Notes under the pieces: model-generated
Told to the model about the DNA's origin: nothing
Database searches by the model: none
The model's input: the letters and a program-made list of their open reading frames with translations, nothing else
Program-made: the position numbers and the translations under genes
NCBI RefSeq assembly: GCF_028767125.1
Contig: NZ_JAKCWP010000005.1
Location: 62,001 to 126,000 of the forward strand
Direction of reading: 5' to 3'
Source of the DNA: Chelativorans sp. YIM 93263
Lineage (GTDB): Bacteria > Pseudomonadota > Alphaproteobacteria > Rhizobiales > Rhizobiaceae
Length of the DNA: 64,000 nt
Part shown: in pieces, positions 1-9,081 of the stretch
Position numbering within the stretch: position 1 is the stretch's first letter
Layout of the letters: each line of letters opens with the position of its first letter

Positions 1-120
1 CGAAAACGCATCCGGGCCTTCGGCCAGCGCTTTTCGTCGCCTTCGCCAGACACGAGAGCATGGGCGTTTGCCAGAGCGGCGCCACGCTGGCGAACTTGCG
101 CGCTGATCGCTGCCTTCGGC
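1..120. other. Left edge, no gene named
   Basis: On the minus strand a stop-free frame overlaps the 3' end of the desaturase and runs off the left edge. It has no convincing start codon or ribosome binding site. It may be the 5' part of a downstream gene or chance openness in GC-rich DNA. I recognise nothing in its translation. Confidence 0.2.
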
Positions 121-1149
121 TTAGGTCGCTGTCCGCGCTTCTCGAAACGAGACAAGGCGTTTTGCGCTTTCGTCCCACAGCACGAGTTTGACGCAGCTCA
201 AGCTCTGGAGAAAGGTGATGCGGCTGGTGTCACGCAAATCGGGGTGGTCTCGGAGCACCTCCGGCAGACGGTAAAATGGCACCTTTGCCGCCAGATGATG
301 TACGTGGTGGATTCCGATGTTCCCCGTGATCCAGCGTAGCGGGAAGGGAAGGTCGTAGTGTGAGCTGCCGTGCAATGCGGCGTGCTGGAAGTTCCAGTCG
401 TCGCCCTCGGACCAGTGCGTTTCCTCGAACTGATGCTGAACGTAGAAGAGCCATACGCCCGCGGTGGCTGCCATCAGGGTGATCGGCAACTGGACTATGA
501 GAAAGGGGCCGACGCCCATCAGCCACATCAGACCGGCGACCGGCAGGGCGACGCCAAGATTGGTAGCGATTGTCGATGTCCAGGGCTGTACTCCGGCGCG
601 CATGAGGCCGAATGGCAATCGGTACTGGCAGATGAACAGCCAGGCGGGGCCGAGTCCAAACATCACCAGGGGATGACGATAGAGCCGATAGCGCGCACGG
701 CCCCACCAGGACAACGCACGATACTCACCGACCGTGAGAGTCTTGACGTCACCGATCCCCCGCTTGTCGAGGTTCCCCGCCGTGGCGTGATGGACGGCAT
801 GGGTGCGACGCCAATAGTCATAGGGCGTGAGGGTGAAAACGCCGATAACGCGACCTGTCCAGTCATTGATGCTGCGGCGGGCGAACAGAGCACCGTGGCC
901 ACAATCATGCTGCAGGATGAAGAGCCGCACCAGAAAGCCAGCCGCGGGGATCGTCAGCAGGAGGCCCCACCAGTAGCCGTTCACGACCGCCAGCGCCGTC
1001 AACGCCCACAATGTGGCAAAAGGTAGTGCCGTGATGACTATTTCGACCGTGCTGCGTATCGGGCTGGGTTGTCGATATTGCGCGAGGACCGCAGTCCAGG
1101 AGCGAGTTTTCGGCTCAGTACCGACCTGGTCGGCGATATTAATGTTCAC
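121..1149 (-). CDS. Fatty acid desaturase, membrane di-iron family
   Basis: A 342-residue integral membrane desaturase that should insert double bonds into acyl chains of membrane lipids. The three histidine boxes of the family are visible: HDCGH at 81-85, HAVHH at 117-121 and HHVHH at 281-285. Together they coordinate the di-iron centre, and hydrophobic segments lie between them. The start is GTG, chosen because a GGAGGT Shine-Dalgarno lies 5-6 bases upstream. Its length fits the omega-6/delta-12-like bacterial branch, but regioselectivity cannot be read from sequence. The cold shock gene nearby fits a membrane-fluidity role, though the two are not clearly one operon. Confidence 0.88.
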   Translation of the reverse strand: MNINIADQVGTEPKTRSWTAVLAQYRQPSPIRSTVEIVITALPFATLWALTALAVVNGYWWGLLLTIPAAGFLVRLFILQHDCGHGALFARRSINDWTGRVIGVFTLTPYDYWRRTHAVHHATAGNLDKRGIGDVKTLTVGEYRALSWWGRARYRLYRHPLVMFGLGPAWLFICQYRLPFGLMRAGVQPWTSTIATNLGVALPVAGLMWLMGVGPFLIVQLPITLMAATAGVWLFYVQHQFEETHWSEGDDWNFQHAALHGSSHYDLPFPLRWITGNIGIHHVHHLAAKVPFYRLPEVLRDHPDLRDTSRITFLQSLSCVKLVLWDESAKRLVSFREARTAT

Positions 1150-1217
1150 GAGACCTCCAGGAGATCAGGCTTGCATCCGGGAGGACGCGTGTTGAAAGTC
1201 AAGCGCCGAATCGACGC

Positions 1218-1463
1218 TCAGGCAGTGCGCCGGGAAGCGGTGCTTTTTGCTGTCTTTTTGGCACGGCTCTTGGCTGGCGCCGGTTCCGGTTGCCGCGCCT
1301 CCATTTCCAGCCGGGCCTGCCGCAGTCTCTGGGTCTTTGCTTCGCGGCTGTCGGTTTCGGCCTTTATGATTGCTCTGGCCGTGCTGTTCGTGATCTCCGC
1401 CTTGGTTTGCGGACTCGGGCGCGGGGACGGAAACAGATTGTCCTTGGTGATAATTCCGGCCAT
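1218..1463 (-). CDS. Small basic hypothetical protein
   Basis: An 81-residue protein I cannot assign to a named family. It has a short N-terminal segment, a charged central stretch likely to be helical (roughly 25-58), and a Lys/Arg/Ala/Pro-rich C-terminal tail that suggests nucleic-acid or ribosome contact. It is supported as a gene by a strong AAGGAGG ribosome binding site just before the ATG. The gene sits between the desaturase and a terminator that closes the cold shock gene, so it probably has its own promoter or depends on read-through. Confidence 0.6.
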   Translation of the reverse strand: MAGIITKDNLFPSPRPSPQTKAEITNSTARAIIKAETDSREAKTQRLRQARLEMEARQPEPAPAKSRAKKTAKSTASRRTA

Positions 1464-1495
1464 GTCATTGACCTCCTTGCGATTGTGCTGAAAGC

Positions 1496-1520
1496 AAAAA
1501 GGCCGGGCAGAAGCCCGACC
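1496..1520 (-). terminator. Rho-independent terminator of the cold shock gene
   Basis: Read on the minus strand, a GC-rich stem (GTCGGGC / GCCCGGC, with one G-T pair) with a four-base loop is followed at once by five T residues. It lies about 60 bases past the cold shock stop codon. Confidence 0.8.
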
Positions 1521-1576
1521 TCCTCGTATCTACGATCCGTGCCAGTACATCCGTGGTCACGGACAGAAGATGAAGC

Positions 1577-1786
1577 TTACGCTTCCTGCAGGTTTTCCGC
1601 AGCGGACTTGCCGGAGCGGTTGTCCTTGACGACGTCGAAGCTGAGCTTCTGGCCTTCCACGATGGTGCGCATGCCGGCACGCTCGACAGCGGAGACATGG
1701 ACAAATACGTCCGAAGCGCCGTCGTCAGGCTGGATAAAGCCAAAGCCTTTGGTTGAATTGAAGAATTTTACGGTTCCAGTGGTCAT
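1577..1786 (-). CDS. cspA: Cold shock protein, CspA family
   Basis: A 69-residue single-domain cold shock protein that binds single-stranded RNA or DNA and acts as an RNA chaperone. The RNP1 motif GFGFI (residues 14-18) and RNP2 motif VFVHV (27-31) carry the aromatic residues that stack on bases. Length and architecture are standard. It has its own terminator at 1496-1520. The ribosome binding site is AGGAAA. The A/T-rich stretch upstream could hold a long 5' leader of the kind cold shock mRNAs often have, but I cannot identify a thermosensor by eye. Confidence 0.95.
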   Translation of the reverse strand: MTTGTVKFFNSTKGFGFIQPDDGASDVFVHVSAVERAGMRTIVEGQKLSFDVVKDNRSGKSAAENLQEA

Positions 1787-2306
1787 GACGATTTCCTTTC
1801 AATCGGTCACGTTGTGTGGTGCCCGTCATGCCGAATGCATGGCGAAGCATTTCAGTCGATTTTGATAGGGAAGATCGTCATAGGCGCGGTTTCCGCGCGG
1901 CAACAAAGTTCGGCAAACAAGATCGATGTTCCCCATATAAACGTTTCTGGTGTTCAAAACAAGGCCTCTTTCATAAAACTTAACCTCCGGCACCACAGAG
2001 CCGACATCAGAAGACCCTCTTTCTTGAGCAAATGGTCCCTGTTTGCTCCTGTTATTCGACGGTCAAAGAACCTATATGAGGGTGTGGCCCCCCTACACGC
2101 CGGCCTCAGAAAGAATGCTCATGAAATTTCGGCCCCGTCATGACGGCATCGTTATCCGATGCGCCGAGCCAATGGCGCGTCGGGGATCGGATGATCATCC
2201 CCGGCGTTGAGAATGAGAAGCCTCAGGGCGGAATAGGCTACTTTAAATGTGCCCCGAGAATTCTTGGCGGAGATGATCAGCATAGCCGGAACAACAATCG
2301 GGAGGC
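1787..2306. other. Intergenic region upstream of cspA
   Basis: About 520 bases with no supported gene. Open frames on the plus strand (1814-2143, 2140-2400) lack ribosome binding sites and protein-like composition. The segment nearest 1787 should hold the cold shock promoter and leader. Confidence 0.5.
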
Positions 2307-2441
2307 ATGGCACCACACAATCACGGCAAGTCATCCACCGCCAAAGCATTGGATGAGGTTCAGCCGTCGAAATCGACACTCGTTTAGGCATGCGCCGTGA
2401 CGACCGCTGCCGCAGTACAGGCCGCCCTTGGACAGGAGTAG
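2307..2441 (+). pseudogene. Small ORF interrupted by an in-frame TAG
   Basis: An ATG preceded by GGGAGG opens a frame of 26 codons to a TAG at 2385-2387. It then continues in the same frame for 18 more protein-like codons, rich in Ala, Thr and Gln, to a second TAG at 2439-2441. The next gene starts 14 bases later. It reads like a 44-residue alpha-helical small protein broken by one nonsense mutation. Alternatives are a real 26-residue peptide or a non-gene. The GGAGG-to-ATG spacing is tight, which weakens the case. Confidence 0.3.
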
Positions 2442-2455
2442 ACCAGGTGAGAAGC

Positions 2456-2689
2456 ATGACAGCCCACCGTTTCGCAGTCGGACAACCCGTCCGCATGAAC
2501 AACAGGTTTGGCCTTTCGCCCTCGACGGCGGAAACCTACCGCATCACCGCTATCCTGCCGGTGAGAGAGGATAATTTGCCTCAGTACCGTATCCGCAACG
2601 ACGACGAACGCCACGAGCGCGTGGCAACGGAAGACAGCCTTGAAGAGATAAGAGCGCAGCCCTCCCCGGGCGACGCCGCACCCGAATAG
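2456..2689 (+). CDS. Conserved hypothetical protein, 77 residues
   Basis: A small soluble protein beginning MTAHRFAVGQPVRM, with the start chosen at an internal ATG behind a GGTGAGAAG element. The sequence resembles a short SH3-like or KOW-like barrel seen in rhizobial small proteins: alternating hydrophobic strands, a YRI segment and an acidic tail. I know no function. It is followed after 12 bases by another small gene with its own GGAGG site, suggesting a short operon. Confidence 0.6.
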   Translation: MTAHRFAVGQPVRMNNRFGLSPSTAETYRITAILPVREDNLPQYRIRNDDERHERVATEDSLEEIRAQPSPGDAAPE

Positions 2690-2701
2690 GAGGGCTTGAC
2701 A

Positions 2702-2839
2702 GTGGCTAAAGGACAGAAGCGCAGCAACCGCGAAATAAAAAAGCCGAAGCAGCAAAAGGCGCCTGCGAAAGTGGAGGCGCCACTCGGCTCCCAGGTCAAG
2801 CAGGCCAGCAACAGCATATCGCGCGGTAAGGCGCGGTGA
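2702..2839 (+). CDS. Very small basic protein, 45 residues
   Basis: A 45-codon gene starting with GTG behind a strong AGGAGG ribosome binding site. The product is very basic and Lys/Gln-rich in its first half (MAKGQKRSNREIKKPKQQK) and ends in an Arg/Lys tail. Proteins with this MAKGQKRSNREI-type beginning occur as unannotated small ORFs in rhizobia. The composition suggests RNA, ribosome or nucleoid association. It directly precedes a strong hairpin that probably ends the transcript. Confidence 0.65.
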   Translation: MAKGQKRSNREIKKPKQQKAPAKVEAPLGSQVKQASNSISRGKAR

Positions 2840-2844
2840 TCGAG

Positions 2845-2891
2845 TCCCATAGGGTCCGCGCGAGCGACGGCGCTCGCGCGGACCCTAGGGA
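2845..2891 (+). terminator. Long perfect hairpin after the small-gene pair
   Basis: A perfect 16-bp inverted repeat (2851-2866 with 2871-2886) around a four-base loop, extended by TCCC/GGGA after a small bulge. It starts six bases after the stop codon of the 45-residue gene. It lacks a T tract, so it may act as an mRNA 3' stabiliser or a two-way terminator rather than a classical intrinsic terminator. Confidence 0.65.
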
Positions 2892-3063
2892 GCGTCAATT
2901 GCGGCAATCAGGTCAGGTCATGACGCTGGGATGGATCATGACGCACCTGGACCTGCGTCAGGGGAGACATGGGGCAGTCGTCGTTCACCCATCAATGCGG
3001 GGAGCAGCGGGGCTGCAAACCAGGCATTCTCCATCCCCTCCAACGGCAATGAGGTATCCGATC

Positions 3064-3318
3064 GTGTCACTCACTTTCCCCAATAGAAGCCGCAGCTTTG
3101 ACGAAACCAGGCAGCGCGTTCGCTTCATAGGCCATGATGGCATGTTCGAAGTGCCCTTCTTCGTCGAGACGGATGCGCTTTCCACCGCAGCCACAGGCGA
3201 AGCGGATTATCTGGCCGCGTTCGATGCAGCGCGCTCCACCATCCACGATGTCGCGCGGGAAATTTACGGAAACGCCCGCAGGACCACATACGTGTTGACG
3301 GCGGCGGACTTCCGGTAA
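3064..3318 (+). CDS. DUF1488 family protein
   Basis: An 84-residue protein matching the DUF1488 pattern. It begins MSLTFPNRSRSFD, then RVRFIGHDG, then EVPFFVETDAL, and ends with YVLTAADF. Members are common as short proteins in rhizobia and other alphaproteobacteria and have no established function. The GTG start is chosen because GAGGT lies eight bases upstream and family members begin at this point. An ATG at 3049 is the alternative. Confidence 0.75.
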   Translation: MSLTFPNRSRSFDETRQRVRFIGHDGMFEVPFFVETDALSTAATGEADYLAAFDAARSTIHDVAREIYGNARRTTYVLTAADFR

Positions 3319-3374
3319 GCCGGCGGCTCGCAGGACCGCTCCGGTGGAAAATGAAACAAGGACCGGATGCTACT

Positions 3375-3653
3375 ATGCCCATTCGCACCACAGATACAGA
3401 GGTAACTTTCAAACGACCATTTATGCTGAGTGTCTTTGACACTTGGCAACCTGCGGGAACCTATCGTCTGGTGGTCGACGAAGAGGAGATCTTCGGGCTT
3501 TCCTTTCTTGCCTATCGGCGCACGGCCACGTTGCTGCACACTCCCGCGATTTCCGTCCAACGCGGCCGACATCAGGTCGTTGAAGTCGACCCGGAAGAAC
3601 TAGCGGCGGCTTTGGATGCAGACGTGCTCGCCAGCCGGCCTCTCGAGGAATAA
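3375..3653 (+). CDS. Conserved hypothetical protein of rhizobia
   Basis: A 92-residue protein beginning MPIRTTDTEVTFKRPF and carrying a PAGTYRLVVDEEE segment in its first half. This pattern recurs in short uncharacterised rhizobial proteins. The fold looks beta-rich. An ATG at 3351 would add eight residues, but the chosen start fits relatives I recall. It lies 57 bases after the DUF1488 gene and six bases before the next, so the three probably form one operon. Confidence 0.6.
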   Translation: MPIRTTDTEVTFKRPFMLSVFDTWQPAGTYRLVVDEEEIFGLSFLAYRRTATLLHTPAISVQRGRHQVVEVDPEELAAALDADVLASRPLEE

Positions 3654-3659
3654 TCGTTC

Positions 3660-3965
3660 ATGCAATATCTCGGTGGAATTCACGGTGCCGGTGTCCTGAA
3701 ATGCGGGGGCAAAACGCTTACCCGCGCTGATTATGACTTTGACGGCTTCCTGAGGAAGCCGGGGGAAATAGTCGGCAGCGGCGAAATTCGGATGCCTCCC
3801 GACACGCTGCGACAGGTGTTCGGTCGCGAGGATCTGCAACTCCTGACAGACGACGGGCGGCTTCTGAGCCTTCGTTTCTCCGAAAAAGATCTGCCCCCGG
3901 CCAGTGACGCCGCTCACGTCGATGTCGCCGGCGACCTGCCCCCGCAAACCGAGTGGCGCCACTGA
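3660..3965 (+). CDS. Conserved hypothetical protein
   Basis: A 101-residue soluble protein, last of the three-gene plus-strand set. It contains a glycine-rich start, a YDFDGFLRKPGEI segment and an LLTDDGRLLSLRFSEK segment that suggest a small beta-barrel. It has no signal peptide or membrane segment and I know no function. The very short gap to the preceding gene supports co-transcription. Confidence 0.6.
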   Translation: MQYLGGIHGAGVLKCGGKTLTRADYDFDGFLRKPGEIVGSGEIRMPPDTLRQVFGREDLQLLTDDGRLLSLRFSEKDLPPASDAAHVDVAGDLPPQTEWRH

Positions 3966-4146
3966 CACTCCGATGCCTAATGAGCTCCGTAGAGGCACGT
4001 CGGATCGTCCACCAGCAGCCTTGTCGTTGCTTTGGCTCAGGCGCGATGATTTGTCGGCAGCCCATCAAAGCCCCTTATTAGGCACATGCTCCTTGATAGC
4101 GGAGCCGGCCAGTCGGTTCCCAACAGCACCCGCCAAAGCTTGTCTG

Positions 4147-5238
4147 CTACCGGACTCTGACACCTTTGTCGTCGAAAGCCGTCATAAATTTCGGGTCCGC
4201 CATCACCCGCAGCTCAGTTCCTGCTTTGGCTTGGGTCTTGCGGTCGGAGGCTATCGTACAGAGGGCGCCATCGCCGACGTCGCCGTACAGATAGGTGGCT
4301 CCTCCGAGAAATTCCGCGAACTTCACACGGAACGGAAAAAACGGCTCACCCTTCTCGGCCAGTCGCAGATGTTCCGGCCGGACGCCCAGCGTAATCTCGC
4401 CCTTGGAGAGCGTCTTTACCGCCGGCCCCGGCAGGCGGTGGCCGCCAATCTCGATCTCGCCGCCGTCGAGGCGCGCACTGAAGAAATTCATCTTTGGCGA
4501 CCCGATGAAGCCCGCAACGAATATATTGTCGGGATCGTCATAGAGCTCCTCCCGTGTACCCACTTGCTCAATCCGTCCCGCTCGCAGCACGACGATCTTG
4601 TCGGCCAACGTCATCGCCTCGGTCTGGTCGTGGGTGACGTAGACCATCGTGTTTCCCAGTTCGCGATGCAGCCGGGCAATCTCGATCCGCATCTCGACCC
4701 TGAGCTCGGCGTCGAGGTTCGACAGGGGTTCATCAAAGAGGAACACGTCAGGATCGCGCACGATGGCCCTGCCGATCGCGACACGTTGGCGCTGGCCGCC
4801 TGAGAGCTGTCCAGGCCGGCGGTCGAGATAGTCGGTGAGCCGCAGCGTTCCGGCCGCTTTCTCTACCTTGCGGCGAAGTTCGTCCTTGGGCCGCCGCGCG
4901 ACTTTCAGCGAGAAACCCATGTTCTCGGCCACACTCATGTGCGGATAGAGCGCGTAGCTCTGGAAGACCATGGCGATGCCGCGCCGGGAGGGATCGGTGT
5001 CGGTGACGTCACGTCCCGAGATAATGATTTCGCCCGCCGTGACCTCCTCAAGCCCGGCGATGAGGCGCAGAAGCGTGGACTTCCCGCAGCCGGAAGGTCC
5101 GACAAAGACAACAAACTCGCCGCCCTTGATATTAAGATTGATATCCTTCAGCACCTCAATGGAGCCAAAGGACTTGTGGACGCGCTTGAGGGAAAGACCG
5201 GCTGTGACGGTAGCGTTGTCGCCGATGCGGTTCATCAT
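4147..5238 (-). CDS. Sugar ABC transporter ATP-binding protein (UgpC/MsmK type)
   Basis: A 363-residue ATPase that should energise the permease pair encoded upstream. Walker A (GPSGCGKS, about 47-54), the LSGGQ signature, Walker B with LFDEP and the switch histidine in YVTHDQTEA are all intact. The C-terminal third is the TOBE/MalK-type regulatory domain with GVRPEHL. Its start overlaps the stop of the GH127 gene by four bases (ATGA). It is the last gene of the operon after binding protein, two permeases and hydrolase. Confidence 0.92.
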   Translation of the reverse strand: MMNRIGDNATVTAGLSLKRVHKSFGSIEVLKDINLNIKGGEFVVFVGPSGCGKSTLLRLIAGLEEVTAGEIIISGRDVTDTDPSRRGIAMVFQSYALYPHMSVAENMGFSLKVARRPKDELRRKVEKAAGTLRLTDYLDRRPGQLSGGQRQRVAIGRAIVRDPDVFLFDEPLSNLDAELRVEMRIEIARLHRELGNTMVYVTHDQTEAMTLADKIVVLRAGRIEQVGTREELYDDPDNIFVAGFIGSPKMNFFSARLDGGEIEIGGHRLPGPAVKTLSKGEITLGVRPEHLRLAEKGEPFFPFRVKFAEFLGGATYLYGDVGDGALCTIASDRKTQAKAGTELRVMADPKFMTAFDDKGVRVR

Positions 5239-7163
5239 TTCTCCTCTCTACGCAACCAGACCAGCATCTCGCCTGGATCCCGATTGTCCCAGGCGTAATA
5301 AGGGACGGCGGTCAGGCGTGCCGGCTGCCGCGATGGTGTACCCAGTCGGTAGAGCCCCTCCCCCTCCCACGTCTCACGCGTTGCGCGAGCAGTCAATTTG
5401 ACGATGCCACCCAGTTCCTGGCTTTCCTCGGTCGCGATTTCGGCAGTGTCGGAGAGGATCAGGGCATCGAGCTCCGCACCGTTGTCGACCTGTTCCAGGC
5501 AGTAGACGAACGGCCCGCGCATAAGCACCGTGCGGCCCTGGTCGTGGATGACCTTCGGATGCGCCGTAATACGGCGAGGGGTCAAATCGATGTCGAGCTG
5601 GACAATGTCTCCCGGAGCCCAGCGGCGGCTGAGCGCGATATAGCCATTCTTCGGCGCGGCATCGATCGGCCTGCCATTGACGGCGACAGTGGCACCCTCA
5701 CTCCATCCCGGAACGCGGAGCCAGAGGGTGAACTCGGTCTCCACCTGCGGCGCGACGGCGATCTCGACCCGTCCTTCGAACGGATAACGGGTTTCCTGCG
5801 TGAGAGTCACAGTGGTCCCGGCCACATCTATCCTGGCCTCGCCGGCGTTATAGAGATGCACTGCGACACCATCGTCCGAGACGCCGTAGAAGTAGGTCCC
5901 GATCGCGGCGACGAGGCGCGAAATGTTGGGTGGGCAGCAGGGGCAGCGATGCCAGACCCACCGGTGGTGGTCGCCGCGGCTGGCGAGAGGGTTGTCGTAG
6001 AAGAACCGTGTGCCATCGAGCGAAAGACCCGCCAGCGCGTTGTTATAGATCGCCTGCTCCATGACGTCGGCGTAGCGTCCGTCGGGACCGCGGCCGAGCA
6101 TCCGGCTTGCCCAGAAGACCAGAGCGACCGCGGCACAGGTCTCGGCATAGGCGGTTTCGTTGGGCAGATCGTAGTCGAAGGTCAATCCTTCGTTCCGGGC
6201 CGAGGGCCCGAAGCCACCATGGATGTATAAATTGCGGTCCACCAGATGCGACCACAGTTTCTCGAGCGGCGCGCTGAGCGTGTCATCGGCGAATTCGGTC
6301 GCGACGTCGGCCATGCCCGCATAAAGATATGCCGCACGGACGGCATGCCCGACAACGGTTTCCTGCTCGCGCACCGGCTTGTGGGCCTGGCAATATTCGA
6401 GCGTACCGAAATGAAACTGTTCGGGCCGCTCGCCCCGGCGTTCGGCCTCCTGGTCGAAGTAGTTCGGTGTCTGCCCGCGCTCGTCCACGAAGAACTTTGC
6501 GAGGTCGAGATAGCGCTGCTCGCCGGTTGTTCTGCCGAGCTTGACGAGCGCCAGTTCGAGCTCGGGATGACCCGGATAGCCGCGGAGTTGCCCCTCCCTG
6601 GGCCCGAAGGTGCGGTCAATATGGTCGGCGAAGCGGCAGAGAATATCGAGAAACTTGCGCTTGCCGGTGGCATGGTAATAGGCAACCGCTCCCTCGATCA
6701 GGTGGCCGGCATTGTAGAGCTCGTGCCGGTCGCGCAGGTTGGTCCATCGTTGACCGGGCTCGATGCGAATGTACCATGAATTGAGATAGCCATCCTCCTG
6801 CTGGAGGCGCCCATAGGCATCCACTACATCGTCTACACGCGCTTCCAGTTCAGGGTCGGGCTGGTGGTTCAGCGCGTAGGCGGCCGTCTCGATGAACTTT
6901 CCCCAATCGCTGTCCCAGAACATTTGACTGGTCACGGTATTATTGTGCTGGAAGGGAAGCACGAGGCCCGGATTGGGCCGTTCGGGATCCACCTGATCGA
7001 GCATCCCGGCTTCAATGCAACGGTCGAACAGCGTCCGCGCGGTTGCGGCCGAGATTGTGTCGACCCGCGATCCGAAAAAGCCGCGAACCCTGACCTTGTC
7101 CACCGAGATTGGGCGGAACTTGGCGCGAGCGGTGACTGCCATCGTCTGATCGGGATTGTTCAT
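5235..7163 (-). CDS. Glycoside hydrolase family 127, beta-L-arabinofuranosidase type
   Basis: A 642-residue cytoplasmic hydrolase of the GH127 fold. In the characterised Bifidobacterium enzyme HypBA1, a zinc-bound cysteine acts as nucleophile. The matching set is here: Glu325 in RNEGL as likely acid/base, Glu341 and Cys343 in AETCA, and Cys409-Cys410 in CPCCPPN. Cys409 is the predicted nucleophile and the others zinc ligands. There is no signal peptide, so it acts on imported oligosaccharides. It lies inside a sugar ABC operon, which points to uptake of short arabinosides or related sugars followed by intracellular cleavage. Exact sugar specificity is inferred. Confidence 0.88.
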   Translation of the reverse strand: MNNPDQTMAVTARAKFRPISVDKVRVRGFFGSRVDTISAATARTLFDRCIEAGMLDQVDPERPNPGLVLPFQHNNTVTSQMFWDSDWGKFIETAAYALNHQPDPELEARVDDVVDAYGRLQQEDGYLNSWYIRIEPGQRWTNLRDRHELYNAGHLIEGAVAYYHATGKRKFLDILCRFADHIDRTFGPREGQLRGYPGHPELELALVKLGRTTGEQRYLDLAKFFVDERGQTPNYFDQEAERRGERPEQFHFGTLEYCQAHKPVREQETVVGHAVRAAYLYAGMADVATEFADDTLSAPLEKLWSHLVDRNLYIHGGFGPSARNEGLTFDYDLPNETAYAETCAAVALVFWASRMLGRGPDGRYADVMEQAIYNNALAGLSLDGTRFFYDNPLASRGDHHRWVWHRCPCCPPNISRLVAAIGTYFYGVSDDGVAVHLYNAGEARIDVAGTTVTLTQETRYPFEGRVEIAVAPQVETEFTLWLRVPGWSEGATVAVNGRPIDAAPKNGYIALSRRWAPGDIVQLDIDLTPRRITAHPKVIHDQGRTVLMRGPFVYCLEQVDNGAELDALILSDTAEIATEESQELGGIVKLTARATRETWEGEGLYRLGTPSRQPARLTAVPYYAWDNRDPGEMLVWLRREEK

Positions 7164-7185
7164 GAAAGTCCTTTCAGGTCTGCAA

Positions 7186-8073
7186 CTACTTCACCGCGCC
7201 GGCTGTCAGGCCACGGATGTACGAGCGCTGGAGGATGAGAAAAAGGATCAGGCAGGGGATCATCATGATCGTGACGCCCGCCTGCACCGCACCCCAGTCG
7301 ACCGAGCCGTAGCGGCCGTAGCGCACGGCGGTCATGAGAACGGGCAGCGTGAACTTGTCCTGGTCGGTCAGAAGCACGAGCGCGGCGAGGAATTCGTTCC
7401 AGGCATTAAGAAAGGCGAAGAGGCCCACTGTCACGATGCCAGGAAGGACCAGCCGCCCCATGACCTGGACCAACATGCGGATGCCCTTGACTCCGTCGAT
7501 CCGGGCTGCCTCCTCGATCTCCTTCGGCACGGCGTCAAAGGCGTTCCGCATCATAAAAACCGAGAACGGAAGCTGCAGCGTGGTGTAGATGAGGATGAGA
7601 CCGAGCAGCGTGTTCTGCAGTCCCATCTTGGCCAGGAGAAGAAACAGCGGCGTCAGGATCGACTGAAAGGGAATCATGATCGTGGAGAGGATCAGAACGA
7701 AAACCAGCCCCTTGAGCGGAAAGTGGTAGCGCGAGAAGCTGTAGCCGGCAGGCACCGCGACGCCGATTGTCAGAAGCGCCGTGCCGACCGAGACGATGGC
7801 CGAATTCATGGTGTAGTGCAGAATCGATTGGCCGTAATTCTCGAGTCGTACGTAGCTGTCGAAGCTGAACCCCTCCGTGGGCCAAGGCGGCAGCGGTTGC
7901 AGCGCTTCCGAGGGCAGGCGAAACCCGGCGGCCACGACCCAGAAGATCGGCGCGAGGAAGAGGATCGCGACCAACGCGGCGGCAATGTGAAAAATCCAGC
8001 GATGGTACTTAATCCGGCCCCCTCCGCGTGGGGGCGCCGCTGCATCCTGCCCGACAATGGTCGTGGCCGTCAT
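7186..8073 (-). CDS. Sugar ABC transporter permease (MalG type)
   Basis: A 295-residue inner-membrane permease with about six membrane segments and the EAA loop EEAARIDG that docks on the ATPase. It starts at the ATG that overlaps the stop of the preceding permease by four bases, and it ends with RSYIRGLTAGAVK, typical of CUT1 MalG-like subunits. A longer in-frame extension upstream would run into the preceding gene and is not credible. Confidence 0.92.
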   Translation of the reverse strand: MTATTIVGQDAAAPPRGGGRIKYHRWIFHIAAALVAILFLAPIFWVVAAGFRLPSEALQPLPPWPTEGFSFDSYVRLENYGQSILHYTMNSAIVSVGTALLTIGVAVPAGYSFSRYHFPLKGLVFVLILSTIMIPFQSILTPLFLLLAKMGLQNTLLGLILIYTTLQLPFSVFMMRNAFDAVPKEIEEAARIDGVKGIRMLVQVMGRLVLPGIVTVGLFAFLNAWNEFLAALVLLTDQDKFTLPVLMTAVRYGRYGSVDWGAVQAGVTIMMIPCLILFLILQRSYIRGLTAGAVK

Positions 8074-8999
8074 GACTGATCTCCCTTGTCGCGGAGGAGC
8101 CAGAGCTGAACCACGCTGAGCACGAGCAGGATCACGAGCAACACCACCGATAATGCGGCGCCGTAACCGAGCCGGAACGACACGAAGCTTTCGTTGAAGA
8201 TGCGGTAGACGACGGTGACGGTCTGGTTCTGCGGTCCGCCGTTCAGAATAATATAGAACTGGTCGAATGCCAGCATCGACCCGGCGACTGCGAGGATCAG
8301 CGCCAGAGCGAAGGGCCTGCGGATGAGCGGCAGCGTAATCCAGCGGAAACGCTGACCCCAGCTCGCACCATCGATCCGCGCCGCCTCCTGATAATCGGTC
8401 GGGATCGCCTGCAGCCCGCTCATGATGATAACCATGTAGAAGCCGGCCATCTTCCATATGACCATGATCGTCACGGACCAGAAAGCCGGTGTGAAGGTCG
8501 CAAGGATGTTCACTCTGCCATCGGTCATTCCCAAATCCTGGGCGAGCGGTGAGAACAGGCCAGCGTCCACATTCGACAGCCACGCCCACAGAAGCGAGGC
8601 CGATGCAAAGCCCGTCACCACGGGCAGGAAATAGGCAGTGCGGTAGAAAGCGATGGCCCGGCCCTCACCCTGCACCATCAGAGCGAGCACGAAAGCCACC
8701 CCCAGCAGGCCAACCGTCGCGGCGATGGTGTATTGGATGGTAAAGACCAGGGCCGACCAGAAGCTCGTATCGCCCCAGAGCCGAGCGTAGTTGTCCAGCC
8801 CGATCCAGCGCGGCACGCCGATGAGCGGCCAGGCATGGAACGACATCCAGATCGACATGCCTAGCGGGATGAGGAAGAAGACGGCGACAAGCACGAGCGC
8901 CGGGGCTACGTAAAGAAGGCCCGTCCAGTCGCGGCGACGCCTCCTACGCGGGGGCGGTACCTCTAAAATGCTGTCTGAGATGTCCGTCTGTGCGGGCAT
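8070..8999 (-). CDS. Sugar ABC transporter permease (MalF type)
   Basis: A 309-residue permease, partner of the MalG-type subunit. A basic N-terminus (RRRRRR) precedes the first membrane segment, about six segments follow, and the EAA loop reads QEAARIDG. The start is the ATG preceded by GAGGGG. The upstream gap to the binding-protein gene is 82 bases and holds a strong hairpin, which may lower permease relative to binding-protein expression. Confidence 0.92.
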   Translation of the reverse strand: MPAQTDISDSILEVPPPRRRRRRDWTGLLYVAPALVLVAVFFLIPLGMSIWMSFHAWPLIGVPRWIGLDNYARLWGDTSFWSALVFTIQYTIAATVGLLGVAFVLALMVQGEGRAIAFYRTAYFLPVVTGFASASLLWAWLSNVDAGLFSPLAQDLGMTDGRVNILATFTPAFWSVTIMVIWKMAGFYMVIIMSGLQAIPTDYQEAARIDGASWGQRFRWITLPLIRRPFALALILAVAGSMLAFDQFYIILNGGPQNQTVTVVYRIFNESFVSFRLGYGAALSVVLLVILLVLSVVQLWLLRDKGDQS

Positions 9000-9026
9000 T
9001 CCGGGCCCCTCGGTCTGATATCGGGT

Positions 9027-9054
9027 GGCGCCGCGGGACAGACCCGCCGGCGCC
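9027..9054 (-). promoter_or_regulatory. Intercistronic hairpin between binding protein and permeases
   Basis: GGCGCC-GCGGG pairs with CCCGC-(C)-GGCGCC around a five-base loop, giving an 11-bp GC stem with one bulge and no T tract. In binding-protein operons such hairpins commonly protect the upstream message from 3' decay, so binding protein exceeds membrane subunits. That role is inferred here. Confidence 0.55.
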
Positions 9055-9081
9055 GTTCGCTCGCTGGGGAGAGAAAGGGAC

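Noticed and set aside
8073-8589. N-terminal extension of the MalG-type permease
   Set aside because: The in-frame extension lies inside the upstream permease gene. The internal ATG has the normal ATGA overlap and gives the usual length.
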